This document shows, in pieces, positions 46,368 through 59,939 of a stretch of 64,000 nucleotides of DNA; positions within the stretch are counted from its first letter, which is position 1; the number at the start of each line of letters is the position of its first letter. This DNA comes from Oryzias latipes. Lineage: Eukaryota > Chordata > Actinopteri > Beloniformes > Adrianichthyidae. Under the pieces are notes generated by a model that worked only from the letters and a program-made list of their open reading frames with translations, had not been told where the DNA came from and did no database searches. The stretch covers positions 19,965,494 to 20,029,493 of the forward strand of contig NC_019881.2 in assembly GCF_002234675.1 (NCBI RefSeq), written 5' to 3'. Made by a program: the position numbers and the translations under genes.

Positions 46368-46594
46368 CTTAAGTACGGAGCCCGTGTCCTGACATTAAGA
46401 TATAAAAATATATCTTGTTCCCACAGATTAATATCTTGTTCCCACGGATTATTATGTCGTTCGCACGAAATACTATTCCGTTCCCACAAGATACTATTCC
46501 GTTCCCACAATAACCTGTGGGAACAAGATATTAATCTGTGGGAACAAGATATATTTTTATATCTTAATGTCAGGACACGGGCTCAGTACTTAAG
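46368..46594. mobile_element. foldback MITE with TTAA ends
   Basis: The left arm (CTTAAGTACGGAGCCCGTGT...) and right arm (...ACACGGGCTCAGTACTTAAG) are complementary over about 85 bp, with a short centre. The arms contain repeated ATCTTGTTCCCAC / GTGGGAACAAGAT motifs. TTAA lies at both ends (46369-46372 and 46590-46593). A decayed relative occurs near 22160-22275. No coding capacity. Confidence 0.8.
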
Positions 46595-47159
46595 TGAAAT
46601 TTCAAGTTGAACTATTTTTACACAGTCCAAATATGAAATGTATTTAAAACATTTTGAGGATTTACAGAGACTGAACTGGCTTTTCTTTTTCTGGATAGAT
46701 CTACTTTGAATTTCGGGAAAATGTGTAGAAATGTTTTGTTTGATACAAATTAAAATTGAGATGCTGCTGCAGTGAGATGAGGGTCTTCTGTGATGCCTTA
46801 AAGGGGGGGGGGTCTTCATATTTATATCTGCTCTTTTACTAAAAAAAACAAGCATGAATGTATGCTCTAAAGATCCCCACCCTCATAAGTGCTTGAATTA
46901 TAATTGCATAATTAGTGGCACAGTTTGAAATGAGTGGGATTTTTAAAATCCCACTCCAATCTTTTGATCTATTTTCAAATTGTTCCCAGTCCTTTTGTTA
47001 CGATTGTGCTGCTTTTAGCCAAAATAAAAAAACCTGTCATTTTCTAGGACATAGTTCCTGCAGAGCAGCAGGAGTTCATTAGAAATTCACCTCTGAGTTG
47101 CTCTGTTCACACACTCCCCCCACTAGCTTCCAGCTTGTCACATCCCCCAACTTAACATT

Positions 47160-49486
47160 ATCAATCAATCAATCAATCAAACTTTATTTATAAAATAGCG
47201 CTTCTCATGCACTTTGTGCAGCTCGAAGCGCTTTAACACTAAAAACAGTAAACACACAACATTACAATAAAAACCCCAACCCACCCTTCCCACTCCCCTC
47301 CATTAAACCACATGACCCATGGCTCCCACGTACAATGAAATATGACTATGTAACTGTAAAAGAATAAATAAATAAATAAACAAGTATGGCTTAGCTCTGC
47401 TGTGAGGAAACAGTATCTGGGAATCCTTTCATACCAGGAGCCAGCCCGGCCAACGGAACATCGCCACAGTGCCCACCCAGACCGGGACAACACCGGGGTC
47501 CCCCTCACAGCCAAAAGCTGTAAAATTAGACCCCTGCCACCCCAGCAAGGGCAACAACTGCAGCAACAACCGCTGACCAAGCCGGCAATCCCTGGAGGAA
47601 AAGATCCCCTCAAGAAACACTGGGGCTAAAATCATAAGATGCTAAAATTAAAAACATAAAAAAGAAAAAAAAAAAAAAAAAAAAACATAAAATTGAAAAT
47701 AAGATGCATAAAATTAAAATAAATACATAAATAAAATAGACTATACTAAAACTAATAGAATAAATTAGCAGTTAAAATCAACTAAAAGCTAAATTAAAAA
47801 GGTGGGTCTTGAGCCTCTTCTTAAAAACCTCTACAGTCTCTGCGGCCCTGAGGCTCTCCGGAAGGCCGTTCCACAGGCGAGGACCGTGATGGCAGAACGA
47901 AGCCTCACCATAAGTTTTGGTCCTCACCTTAGGAACAACTAAGAGGCCAGCACCGGAAGACCTCAAGGTCCGCGAGGGCTCATATTTTAAAAGAATATCA
48001 TTTAAATAAGAAGGCCCAAGACCATAAAAACATTTATAAACCATTAAAAGAATTTTAAAATCAATCCTGAAACGCACAGGGAGCCAATGCAGCGATTTTA
48101 AAACCGGTGTAATGTGTTCCCGCCCTCTGGTCCTCGTCAGAACTCGTGCCGCTGAGTTCTGTAGAAGTTGTAAGTTTGAAAGAGACTTTTTGGGTAAACC
48201 AGAGAGCAGGGCATTACAGTAATCTAAACGACTAAAAATAAAAGCATGCATTAGCACTTCTGTGCTGGCAAGAGAGAGGAACGGGCGGACTCTGGCAATG
48301 TTTTTGAGATGATAAAATCCTGTCTTAACGACATTTTTAATGTGTGGGATAAAATTTAGCTCAGAGTCAAAAAGTACGCCCAGGTTTCTCACACATTGAG
48401 AAGGTTTAAAATTATGAAGATGTGGTAAAATCATCTCTCTCTTGTCTTCAGAACCGATGATTAAAACTTCAGTTTTGTCCTGGTTGAGCTTTAAGAAATT
48501 TTCTGCCATCCACAACTTTATATCTAAAATGCAGTTTAAAAGAGTGTTAACCGGTTCAAGGTCATCAGGAGACACGGCGATGTAAAGCTGTGTATCATCA
48601 GCATAGCTGTGAAAGTCAACGCCATGTCTCCTGATGACCTCCCCAAGAGGCAACATATACAAATTAAAAAGTATTGGCCCTAAAATTGACCCTTGGGGAA
48701 CCCCACAGCTTATTTCGTGGATTCCTGAAGAGCACATATCCATACTTACATAAAAGTGTCGATCTGTCAGGTAAGAGTAAAACCACTTAAGAACATTTCC
48801 AGAAAGGCCCACCAGACTACTAAGTCTGTCTAATAAAATCTGGTGATCTACTGTATCAAAAGCGGCACTAAGATCCAGTAGCACCAGAACAGAAAGTTTC
48901 TGTGAGTCGTAGTTTAATCTAAGATCATTAACGATCTTTAAAAGAGCCGTCTCTGTACTGTGGCTTTTCCTAAAACCAGACTGATATTTTTCTAAAATTT
49001 TTTGGGCATTTAAAAACTCATGCAGTTGAGTAGCGACACTTTTTTCTATTATTTTACTTAAAAATGGTAAGTTGGATACGGGTCTATAGTTATCCAGATT
49101 TTTTGGATCTAATTGACTCTTCTTCAGAAGGGGCCTCACCACCGCCGTCTTACAGGCAGAGGGGAAGACCCCCGTCTGAAGAGAGCAATTTACTATATTT
49201 AAAAGCTCTGACTCAAAGAATCCATAAAATGTTTTAAAAAGTGAAGTGGGAATGGGATCTAAAAGGCAGGTTTTAGTGTTTACTTGGGATACAACTCGAC
49301 CAAGCATCTCTGCATCAACCAGGACAAAACTCCCCAGTGTTTCTTCTGGTAAAAACAATGCTGGAGGTCTGTTAAGATCAGTGTATTGCATGGATGAAAT
49401 GTTTGATCTTATGGCATTGATTTTACCCATGAAGTGGTCTGCGAAGTCCTCACATGCAGCATTAGATGATGGCATGGAGGATTACT
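47160..49486 (-). mobile_element. 5'-truncated L2/CR1-clade LINE
   Basis: Minus strand. The 3' end at 47160 is made of TGATTGATTGATTGAT-type repeats, typical of L2-like LINEs, and no poly(A) is present. Upstream of it is a 3' UTR of about 600 bp with an A-rich stretch near 47665-47685 (read as T on the minus strand), then the reverse transcriptase frame. The 5' end stops abruptly at about 49486 within the coding region; the endonuclease part is missing, as usual for truncated LINE copies. Confidence 0.85.
47778..49475 (-). CDS. LINE reverse transcriptase, partial ORF2 (endonuclease end missing)
   Basis: 565 codons open without interruption. Reverse transcriptase blocks in order: a NYRPVSNLPFLSKIIEK region, FRKSHSTETALLKIVNDL, LVLLDLSAAFDTVDH (first catalytic Asp), GVPQGSILGPILFNLYMLPL and SYADDTQLY (the catalytic Asp pair), then the thumb and a C-terminal WLPVRFRIDFKILLMVYK segment ending HLFNLAFS. 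These match Jockey-type L2/CR1 elements of fish. The first Met is not the natural start because the element is 5'-truncated. The unbroken frame indicates recent insertion, but the copy cannot be autonomous without its endonuclease. Confidence 0.9.
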   Translation of the reverse strand: MPSSNAACEDFADHFMGKINAIRSNISSMQYTDLNRPPALFLPEETLGSFVLVDAEMLGRVVSQVNTKTCLLDPIPTSLFKTFYGFFESELLNIVNCSLQTGVFPSACKTAVVRPLLKKSQLDPKNLDNYRPVSNLPFLSKIIEKSVATQLHEFLNAQKILEKYQSGFRKSHSTETALLKIVNDLRLNYDSQKLSVLVLLDLSAAFDTVDHQILLDRLSSLVGLSGNVLKWFYSYLTDRHFYVSMDMCSSGIHEISCGVPQGSILGPILFNLYMLPLGEVIRRHGVDFHSYADDTQLYIAVSPDDLEPVNTLLNCILDIKLWMAENFLKLNQDKTEVLIIGSEDKREMILPHLHNFKPSQCVRNLGVLFDSELNFIPHIKNVVKTGFYHLKNIARVRPFLSLASTEVLMHAFIFSRLDYCNALLSGLPKKSLSNLQLLQNSAARVLTRTRGREHITPVLKSLHWLPVRFRIDFKILLMVYKCFYGLGPSYLNDILLKYEPSRTLRSSGAGLLVVPKVRTKTYGEASFCHHGPRLWNGLPESLRAAETVEVFKKRLKTHLFNLAFS

Positions 49487-49855
49487 GGTGCAAAAAAAAA
49501 AATGGCGAGTAATATCAGAGCTATCCAGCCGTACAGGTTTGATCCAGATTACAGTCTCAGACAAAGAAAACTAAGACATTCATGGATCTATTTGTCTGCG
49601 AGTGGACAGCTTCTGCAGAGGGCTGCAGCCAGGGCTTACTCCGAGTGGATGTATCAGCAAGGGGCGGAGCAGGAAGCTTGTTGCCCACCCATCGTATCTT
49701 CTACATCTAAAATACATTCTTTTTCTAGCTGCATTGTTTCAGATTCACAACAATTTGAATGAAGAAATACTCAGAAATGCAATTTCAAGCTTAATTTTTT
49801 CTTCATGTATGTTCTCCCATCATTAGAAAAATTCTACCATTTTCATTGGAGTGGG

Positions 49856-51197
49856 TTATTTATTGTTCTTGTATCTTTTTGTTCCGAGAAAAAGAATTTG
49901 GAGGTGATGCTAACCTCCCTCCAGCAGATGGAGGTATAGTCCTAATAATAAACATCAGGTAGTCTTGAACTGGATGATCTTCAAGCCTGAGTGAAAAGAA
50001 AATTGTTTCTCTTATGTTTGAACTTGAATGCAAGACCCCCAAAACTCTGGAGATGTTGCACCTTAAGGCTGATAACAGTTTTTAATACTTTGATATTTTA
50101 AAATTTACTAATTTCACTTTGTTTCTACAAATTTGACCTCTTCTACCTAAGATCTAAAGTTGCTGTATCAGCCAGAGTGACAGTTGCATCATCACAAAAT
50201 TTAAAGGAAATAAAGTCCAATCTGGGAGATTTAAAGGTCGACCGAGTCTCTCCAGAGTGTTGGAAGAAGATGGCTTTCTAACCCCAGGCATATTGCTTTA
50301 ATCGGAACTGTAATTGCTTCAGTGTGTCCTGGGCTATTCTCCCCGTAATTGAGGCCTGGCAGGAGTCTCTTTCCTAGACATAGCCTCCCCCATGCCAGGT
50401 GGTGAGCAGAGAGGAGTGCCACACCCGCACTCCAGCCATCAGGAGAAAGCCGGGGAGCAGCAGCAGTCCTCAGCGCCACCGCTCCATGTGGGATTAGCCC
50501 ACAGGAGCTGCATCCAGGCAGCACGTTTCTACCAATGATGAATGAAGCCAGCGGCTCTCTGCAGCACCAGTAAAACCTGAATCTGCGCATTGTTCCATCA
50601 TTTTTGGCTCCGGTCTGGGATTAGCTGCCGAAACCAAATTAACGCTGTAATTACTGTTTGTGCTTTTGTTCGCATATTTGTTTTTGTTTTTGACTCAGTC
50701 GCACATTCCTGAAGTTAGTAATTACAAAGGAATGCTTTCACCGCACAACAAAGTGAAGGGGGGCCCAGGCGTGTACCATGTGGTGCACCTGCTCTTTATC
50801 TTTGCGATGCGTGAACTGACCTTGATTCTGAGGGGCCAAAAAGAGGGTAACGCACAGCGGAGACTTTCAGTTGTGTCCTGGTTTGAACTCAGACCAGATC
50901 TGAAAAACAAAAAACAGTTAATATTTCCGTAAGGACTGAATACGTGTGTAGTGTGACTAAAGTCAGCTGAAGAGAAAGTTGGCCCCCAACATGTTAAAAA
51001 TTCACCAATTAGAAGAGTTTTCTATAGGCTTTTTGGCATGAAGTCATTAATTTAGTTAAGATGTAGTCGCATGAACCCAGTACAGGTACTGCAGGTTTTT
51101 GGGTTGTCCGGTTCCATAGATGGTCAACCGACCACCTCAAGGGACATCATGAACATTGAGTGTTTACCATTGTTGTGCGTGTGTGGTAAGTTTGTCC
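49856..51197. other. intergenic, no gene seen
   Basis: AT-rich to mixed sequence. Short open frames have no recognisable domains and no splice context. Confidence 0.45.
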
Positions 51198-52185
51198 TGA
51201 ACTGTAAATGAGAACTGGACTGAGTGACCCCATCTCTCTCGCGTTCCAGACAGGAAGTACTTGCTGAGAAAGGCCAAAATCCCACGAACTTCTTTGGAGA
51301 AATAAGCAGCTATCACTCAGTCACTCTATGGGTCAGAAATTTTTTCCGTATTGCAAGTTATAAACGGACCAATCAGATGCCTTCAAAGTAGGTGTTCTCG
51401 TGTCGAACTATCTAAATGTTTGACTGATTTCGTGTAGCCTGCTTTTGAATGGTAGGGGTGTGGCCTTCCAATCAAGCGGACTCCTGATTGGCAACAGTAG
51501 TTGTCAAAGAAACGTTAACTCAAACCAATCAGTCCTTACTGGCAATTTCTGGTTCCATCATGGCGACGCCCGCATTGCGAAAAAATGAACAAAGTAAATG
51601 GTTTTCTATGGGTAACGCAATTATTTTTATGGATATTGGACGTTCGGGTGATGCCGTTTTACTGTTTGTATGCCACATTCTATTGTTGGTAAGTTGTGAG
51701 TACTGCGTGTGATACTCATGTGCTCGTAGGATGTCCAGAAAAACTGCACTTTACTCCATAATTCCCTCATTTAACAGCCAAGCTGCACACACTTTTTAAG
51801 TGACTTGCTTCCAGTTCCAACAAAATTAAATCAATCCAGACGTCATTTTTTTCGCGATACAGGCACTGCCTTGTTGGAGCCAGAAATCGTCGATCAGCAG
51901 TGATTTATCCGAGTCGGTCAGAGTCATAGTGTCAATGGTGACAACTCTCACCAATCAGGAGTGAGCTTGTTGAAAGGCCACACCCCTACTGCTTGAAAGC
52001 AGGCTACACAAAATCTGTCAAATATTTGATTGGCCAGTTTACAACTTCCACTACAGAGTAAGAGCTGTTTATTTCTCTATAGAACTTTATGGGATTTTGG
52101 CTTCTGGGTACTTCCAGTAGGTACTTCCTGTTTGGAATACCAGGGGGACGGGTTACTAAGTCCGTTACTTATTTACAGTCAATGG
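51198..52185. mobile_element. DNA element with long imperfect inverted repeats
   Basis: The left arm (51198-51560) and right arm (51868-52185) are about 75-80% complementary by eye. Shared landmarks: ACTGTAAATGAG/ACTGTAAATAAG, GAGAAATAAGCAGC, TTTCGTGTAGCCTGCTTT, AGGGGTGTGGCC, and CTCCTGATTGG. About 300 bp of non-palindromic centre without a transposase frame. A relative sits in abtb3 at 19068-19700. Confidence 0.7.
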
Positions 52186-54081
52186 TAAAAACACAGAAAT
52201 TTAAAGTAAAACTAGTAGAGCTTCAACGAAAAATTGAAGAATTTCAGAAAGAAAACTATTTCCTGCAAACAACTTTTGTTTAGTTTTATTTCATCTTAGA
52301 ATATATTATAAATGTTTATAATGCAGATTAGCTGAATAAGTTTGTAATATTGTGGTTGAATTAATCTTGACTTGTGGTTCTTTAGCCACTTTTGCTAGGG
52401 TAAGTTTTGATTATCAATAGACACTACAGAATTTCCTGGCCTTTTTTGCCAAAATCCTGCTGCAGAAATGCAGCATAACCAAACTTTTTATTTTCTTCTT
52501 TGCCTTAACTCACCTAGACTTCTTCCACATGCAGGGCAGAGTGAAGGGTTTCCACCATAAATTACTGCTATGATTGCATGTGTAGCAGCGACACACAATC
52601 TTGCCCAGCTTTCTCTTTAACAACCAAGCATGGGAAACCATAAGAAAGAGAAAAAAAAAATCAAATCAGCCCCACAATCACTTGCAATGGATACCATTCT
52701 TTTGTTGCTTTTGCAGAGCTTACTCAATGGATCAAGGAGGAAACATAACACAGAGAAACCACCAAGCTGGATAAAAAACCTCAAAGTAAGCAACTGAGAG
52801 CAGGGAAGTAATGCTGTGTGTTCGGACTCCAACGTATCCTTAAATGAACCTGTTTGTTCATCTCCAGCCCGTTCAGTCCTGCAGTCTCTACACCCAGCCC
52901 TCCGTCCTGCCGAGCTTGCTGTTTTTCCGAAAGCCCTATCTTGGTTGTTTTTTTTTTTTTCTAAGTTCATTCATCTGCATTCTGCCCTGCTGTCCATCTT
53001 CTGGGTGTGTGACTGACTGGAACGTTTGTTTGGCAGGAGTTCCTCCACAGGATGCTGGAACTGCTGCCTTTCTATTTCGCTTGGTGTTAACATGTAAACA
53101 GTTTACCAAATGAGGTGATATAATTTTGTGTGAAGCCAAGACTCTGTGAAAACGGAGGTGCGCCAAGCAGATCTCCCTGAGCGTTTGGGGGACAGATTCT
53201 GCACAATTCTCCTGAAATCTAATGCATGTGTGCAGAACTGCCCCCCCCCACTGCAAATGTGAAAAGTGCCTTGCTTTTTAATTTAGCAAAGATGGACACT
53301 TTTTGCAGCAAACTGCTTCCCACCCCAGAAGGGAGTGAAAACAAGCCTTTCCCTGGTCAATGAGTTCACCAGCGTGGATGTCTCCATAGGCAGGGGTGGG
53401 GGAGGGGGTTGGCGGTGAGGAGGTTCAAAAAGTCTTCCAATCAAAGAGGGAGATGGAGAGGAGGAGGGGGGGGGAAGAGAGAGGAAACCTGGCACCAAGA
53501 CAGGAGAGCTGGGCATTACAGACGCAGAGCATCGGAAGGTCAGGCCCCTCCCATCGCTGTTCCGCCTCTGCTGATGCACTGCACAACCCGTCACCTGCTC
53601 CGCCAGACCCACAATGTCGTCAGTGGGCAGCGGAAGCTTGAACTCACACCTGAGGTCACCTGACGGGTTGACGGGCCCAGGTAACCATCACGGATCGGAT
53701 GCTGGCAAGGTCGTCTGAAAGCAGCTTCTGTCTTTCTTCTTGGAAGGAGCATCATCATCATGTTTCATGTCGACATCAGCACTTCGCCTGACCGTCGTGG
53801 AGGCACGGAGTCTGATCAATCCTGGATCTATGAATTTATAACATGTCACAGATGAGAGTAAACTAAAACCAGAATCTATTGATCAGAGCATCAGCAAAAA
53901 CTGAAAATTCAAAGCTTGCCTCAAAAACACACTTGAGACACCAGCGGCGCCGCCTAAATACCACACGCTCTTTGATGTGCTGCAACTGTTCCAGTCATTG
54001 ACATGAATCTGCTGATTCTGATGCCACTTTTCACATCAGCTTTGTACTGATTTGGAACACATAACGTGTTGCATAACAGTG

Positions 54082-54154
54082 CAAAGCTATTTACTGCACG
54101 ACAAAATCAACTTTTGTAAATCAAAGCTATTTACTGCACGACAAAATCAACTTT
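54082..54154. repeat. 40-bp direct tandem duplication
   Basis: CAAAGCTATTTACTGCACGA followed by CAAAATCAACTTT occurs at 54082 and again at 54122, with no mismatch in the shared 33 bases. It lies in a copy of the dispersed family that carries GTGTTGCATAACAG / GTGTTGCATATCAG. Confidence 0.85.
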
Positions 54155-56439
54155 ACGTCGATTGCGTAGACAGTTCACTATTTCAAAGTGTTGCATATCA
54201 GCACTAACCTGCTTTTTTCTGATGCAGAAGCCGCTAGAGTTGAAGAGTTATGATGATCAAAAGTATGTAAACAAGGGGATAAAGCGGAGATGAGAATGGA
54301 CTGGACTTCAGCCTTACACTGCAGACACACTGGCATGAGTCGTGCGTCCCAGAACAAGCTGGATGTTAGCATACGATGTTCACACCAGATTGTTGCTGAC
54401 CGATGCTTGTGCGTGTGCTCACAGTTGGAGGAGTCTTGGTGCAACAAATTGGACCTGCCCCACATGAAGTGCATCTTCTGAACCACAATTGTTTTATGCT
54501 TCTGGATATATTCCGCTCACTATTTGGGAAAACTGACACCAGATAGTTAAAGAAACAACATTTTTGGCAAAAAGAAGTCATCGCCCAAAAAAATTGGACA
54601 TTAAAGACTCACACAATTGCATTTTTGGTGTGTTTTTTTTTTACATGTTTTTGTGGCATCTTTCTGATGATGGAGGACATAGTTAAAGAAAATTAGGCTC
54701 AGAATTGCATTTCTACATATTTCTGGGCGGGCTACAAGCTCGCTGCTCCAGCGTTCCACACAGGAGGAGTTTCTTGATGGATTTGGATCAAGAAGAAGCA
54801 GAAGTGGTTGGTTGACACCAGTTTCTTCAATAGCGCATCCAAGCGTCCACTTCCACTGAAAAGCCATATTTAAACCCGCGCTTCTGGCTTCCACATTCAA
54901 AACTGCCACGTTCACGTGTAGCTACGCAAGTTTTTACGACCGTTTTCGGGCTCTACGTACAAAAAGGTCCGCCATTGAATGTGGGTTGAAAGATAGACCA
55001 GGTCAAACTTTAACCAATCAAGGACTTGGATTCAGTGGTAACATAGATGGAATTCTATGACACCGAATCTTTTATAAATCAGAATAGAGCGGTGAAATAA
55101 AAAGCCTAGAACAACAATTGCGAAATTTGCACCAAGCCTCTTCCAACTGTAGGCGGATGCGCTAGTATATGGTAGAAGAAGAAGCTGCTCCCTGCTGGTC
55201 CAGTGTGAACACCACGGGCAAAACACAAGTTCAAGAACCTGGGTGAACTTCAGAGCTGGGTACCACCTGATGACATCTGCTCTTGATTGACGGCATTTCA
55301 CGTCTTTGTCCTTATGGTGACCTTGTGTCAGTTGTTCCGTTTTGACTCCAACTGAAGTGAAAACATGATTTTTAGATTAAAATGTACACTTTAACGCCAC
55401 AAAAACCTGCTCAAGCTGCCCTGTAACTCCTGCCTTTTGTCAAAATGTTTGATAAAGGTTTTCAGACAGTAGCAGGAAATTCAGAGTTAAATTTTGACCT
55501 GCTTTTATCTCCTACAAAAGAAAGCGTCTTAAGCCTCTGACTGGGATGCTCATGCAGACTCTGTCCTGTTTTATGATTGGGCCAGAGCTCTGATCTCATG
55601 AATGATGGGATCATTGCTGATGTGCCCTTCCTTTAAGACCTCTGGGGCTCCATCACTGTGGCTTTCCATTTACTGAGGTGGTCATCCTCAATGTTGACCC
55701 TAACAGGTGACCCTTTAAAAACTGACAAAAATATCATTTTTTTGTCATAAAATATCTAATTTAGTGCTTTTTTGAGCGAGATGTGGGTTAAAAAGCAGTG
55801 GAAGTTTGCAGCAGAGCTGCAGCTACTGCAGTGGCACAGAGTTCCGAAGCACCTCTTGCTCTTTAGTCTTTTAGCGCCATAAAAATGTCAAAATTTTCCA
55901 TATTCCCTCCAACTCACACGTATTTCGCTTCACCCGTTTTGCCTTTTATTGGAGTGAGTGAGTGGAAAAGTGTTCTTAATTATTTATTTCAGCATCAGAT
56001 CCGACGTCGGGATATTCGTGCTGTTGGGTGAAAACAGCGCCAAATTACGCACGGTCGCCTTCAAAGCTCCAGCCTGAAAGAAAACTCCTCAGTCTGGAGC
56101 GAAAACAGCGCAATGTTTCGCATTCAAAGAAAAAAAAAATCAAAATGTAAACTATCAAGCAAACTCTCAGAGAGATCAAAATTCAATCCTGTTCAGAGAA
56201 AAAAGACAAATGACGTTATTTGAATACGTGCCCAAAATCCTTAATGAATAACTTAGGACGAGTAGGAGGCAAATGCTGCCCCAGCTGTTTCCTGTTGAAA
56301 ATGTCTGTGTAATGTAGATAAATGTGAGGGATTTTCTCTCTAAATCCGTCTCCTGTTCTCTAAATCTCACTTCTCCAAAACGAGCCTGCGCAATGGAACA
56401 AAGTGGGAATATTGAGATGTGACATTGCCCGCATCTCAT

Positions 56440-56509
56440 CCTCTTTTCTGCCCGTTTTTTTAATGACTTCAAACAAGTTGAATTTCGCCGGGCTTTGTCT
56501 TGCAGGAGG
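56440..56509 (+). other. igf1: igf1 5' UTR, conserved leader
   Basis: GACTTCAAACAAGTTGAATT then TCGCCGGGCTTTGTCTTGC just before the start resembles the igf1 leader of other teleosts as I remember it. The transcription start is not determined. An upstream TTC repeat (about 56886-56918) lies in the following intron, not here. Confidence 0.5.
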
Positions 56510-57875
<1,366 letters not shown>

Positions 57876-58167
57876 TAAACGGATTGTTGGTGTAAAAAGA
57901 GCAAAAGAGGGGAAGAAGAAGAAAAACATTTAGCATCTTAGTTGTTACTCTATTTTTCCACACATTAAAAAAAAGTACAAGACCAAACATTTTGGCTGAC
58001 AATCTCCAGTTTTTCCATGTAGGACGCAGAACATCCAGGAGTTACCAACCATGTTCCATCTGCAGTCAGGGTTCCTGCAGCGTATTTCACATTTGCAGCT
58101 TCCAGGACTTGCAGATGTGAACTTCATCAGCTCATCGCTCAAATTTCTTTGACTTCCTTCCAACATT

Positions 58168-58560
<393 letters not shown>

Positions 58561-58591
58561 AACTTTTATTTCGGCATTTCCATGATGCTTA

Positions 58592-59202
58592 CAGGGACTA
58601 TATCATGCAAAATCCACTTTGAGCTTTTAAGTGTATTATAATTTTAATTCCTCACAGAACAAGGTCAGAGTGGTTTTTTGATCTGTTCATGAATTTCTGA
58701 GTATTCCTCTAAAAACCGGCTCTCTGAGCACCAGCCCCTCACAATCGACAAAAAATGGGATGGTTCTTACATTGTGATGTCACAAAGTGAGGAACAGCCC
58801 CTTCCAGGAAGAGTCCCAAGCAATGCCCACCAGAATAAGACACACACCCACTTTCTCCGTGGAGCTAGCAGTGATCGGCTAAACTCTTTCATTTTTTATG
58901 CACAATCTGCACATCCATCTTTGCAAAAGTTTGGACGTTGTTTGTTTTCGTGGGCGAAAATACAGGCACACTGCTGAGGTCGACTCTAGGTTGACGTCAT
59001 GAAATGGGCGGCACCCTAAAGGAGCAAGAGGCGGAGCCTCAGAGATTGAGTCGTCTTACTTCCGGGTAAGAAAATGAGCTGTGAAAATAACTCATATTTC
59101 ATCGAAAAATAATTCTTAGTCTGCCAAAGGTATCATGTTCTCATCTATATGGGTATAGTCTACTCTAAAACGCTTAAGAGTAACCTGATAAAGGCCCTTT
59201 AA
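58592..59202. mobile_element. MITE-like element in igf1 intron 2
   Basis: Imperfect inverted ends: AGGGACTATATCATG at the left and CCTGATAAAGGCCCTTT at the right. Interior motifs (ATTGTGATGTCACAAAGTGA, AGGCGGAGCC) are typical of a fish short DNA element. No coding sequence. Confidence 0.5.
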
Positions 59203-59939
59203 GCTAATTTGCATCAAACATCCGTATTTGAAATCTTATCTTGAACAAAACTATCTGACAACCTTTTGTTTCCCTGAGTCGTGTGCAGTTTCGACCCATT
59301 CGAAAAGATTTGATGTCCTGATGTTGCGAAACCCTTTCCACATGTGGTCGGGCTTTGTCAGCTGCAAGTTTCACTGCACAGAAAAGATCTGAACACTGCT
59401 GGGAGATCGGCATCAGAATGTGTTTGCAGTTTCTCCACGTTCCAGTAATTGATTGCTGTCACCTTAAACTGAACCTGGAGTGGTTTGTCAGTGCACGCCT
59501 TCCAGAAGCTGGTGACTGATGGAGCACTGAGCGCCAGAAGAGTGGGGGCGGTCCTCCAGCGAAGGAAAAGAAATCCAACAGCGTGTCGACACTCAAAGTA
59601 AAACTCCCCGAAAACCAAAAACACTGTAGATGTTCTGGCATGCCAACATCTTAACCCCTACAGGGCCGTATGTTCAGGAAACACAAAGGATATAAGGAAA
59701 TCCACTTTGTATTCTTCCAAATTCAAGCAGTGATAATCAATGAAATACATTGTAACAGTAACTACAATGCGGCTGCAAAATTCAGGAATTCAAAATTGTA
59801 CCTCCAGTGGTTAAAAATATTCATATATGGTTTTAAATGTGAACTCACTAGACTGTTAGACTCCCCTGAGGGTGACCAGGGGTCATCCAGAGTTTAAATC
59901 TGTTCATGACTTTAATAATCGGAATCAATCGCAATCTTT

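Larger units (their letters stand above)
46950..49855. mobile_element. repeat M copy split by an L2/CR1-like LINE
   Basis: Ends CCCACTCCAAT (46950) and ATTGGAGTGGG (to 49855) are perfect 11-bp inverted repeats. Repeat M sequence covers about 46950-47155 and 49487-49855. In the copy at 35225-35640 the same flanking sequence is nearly continuous, so the LINE between them is an insertion. Confidence 0.7.
52186..56509. other. intergenic region upstream of igf1
   Basis: No coding gene found. Contents: a G/A-rich stretch at 53390-53490, a 40-bp tandem duplication (54082-54154), a partial repeat M (about 54600-54790) and unassigned DNA. The last few hundred bases must contain igf1 promoter elements, but I cannot mark individual sites with confidence. 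Confidence 0.45.
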
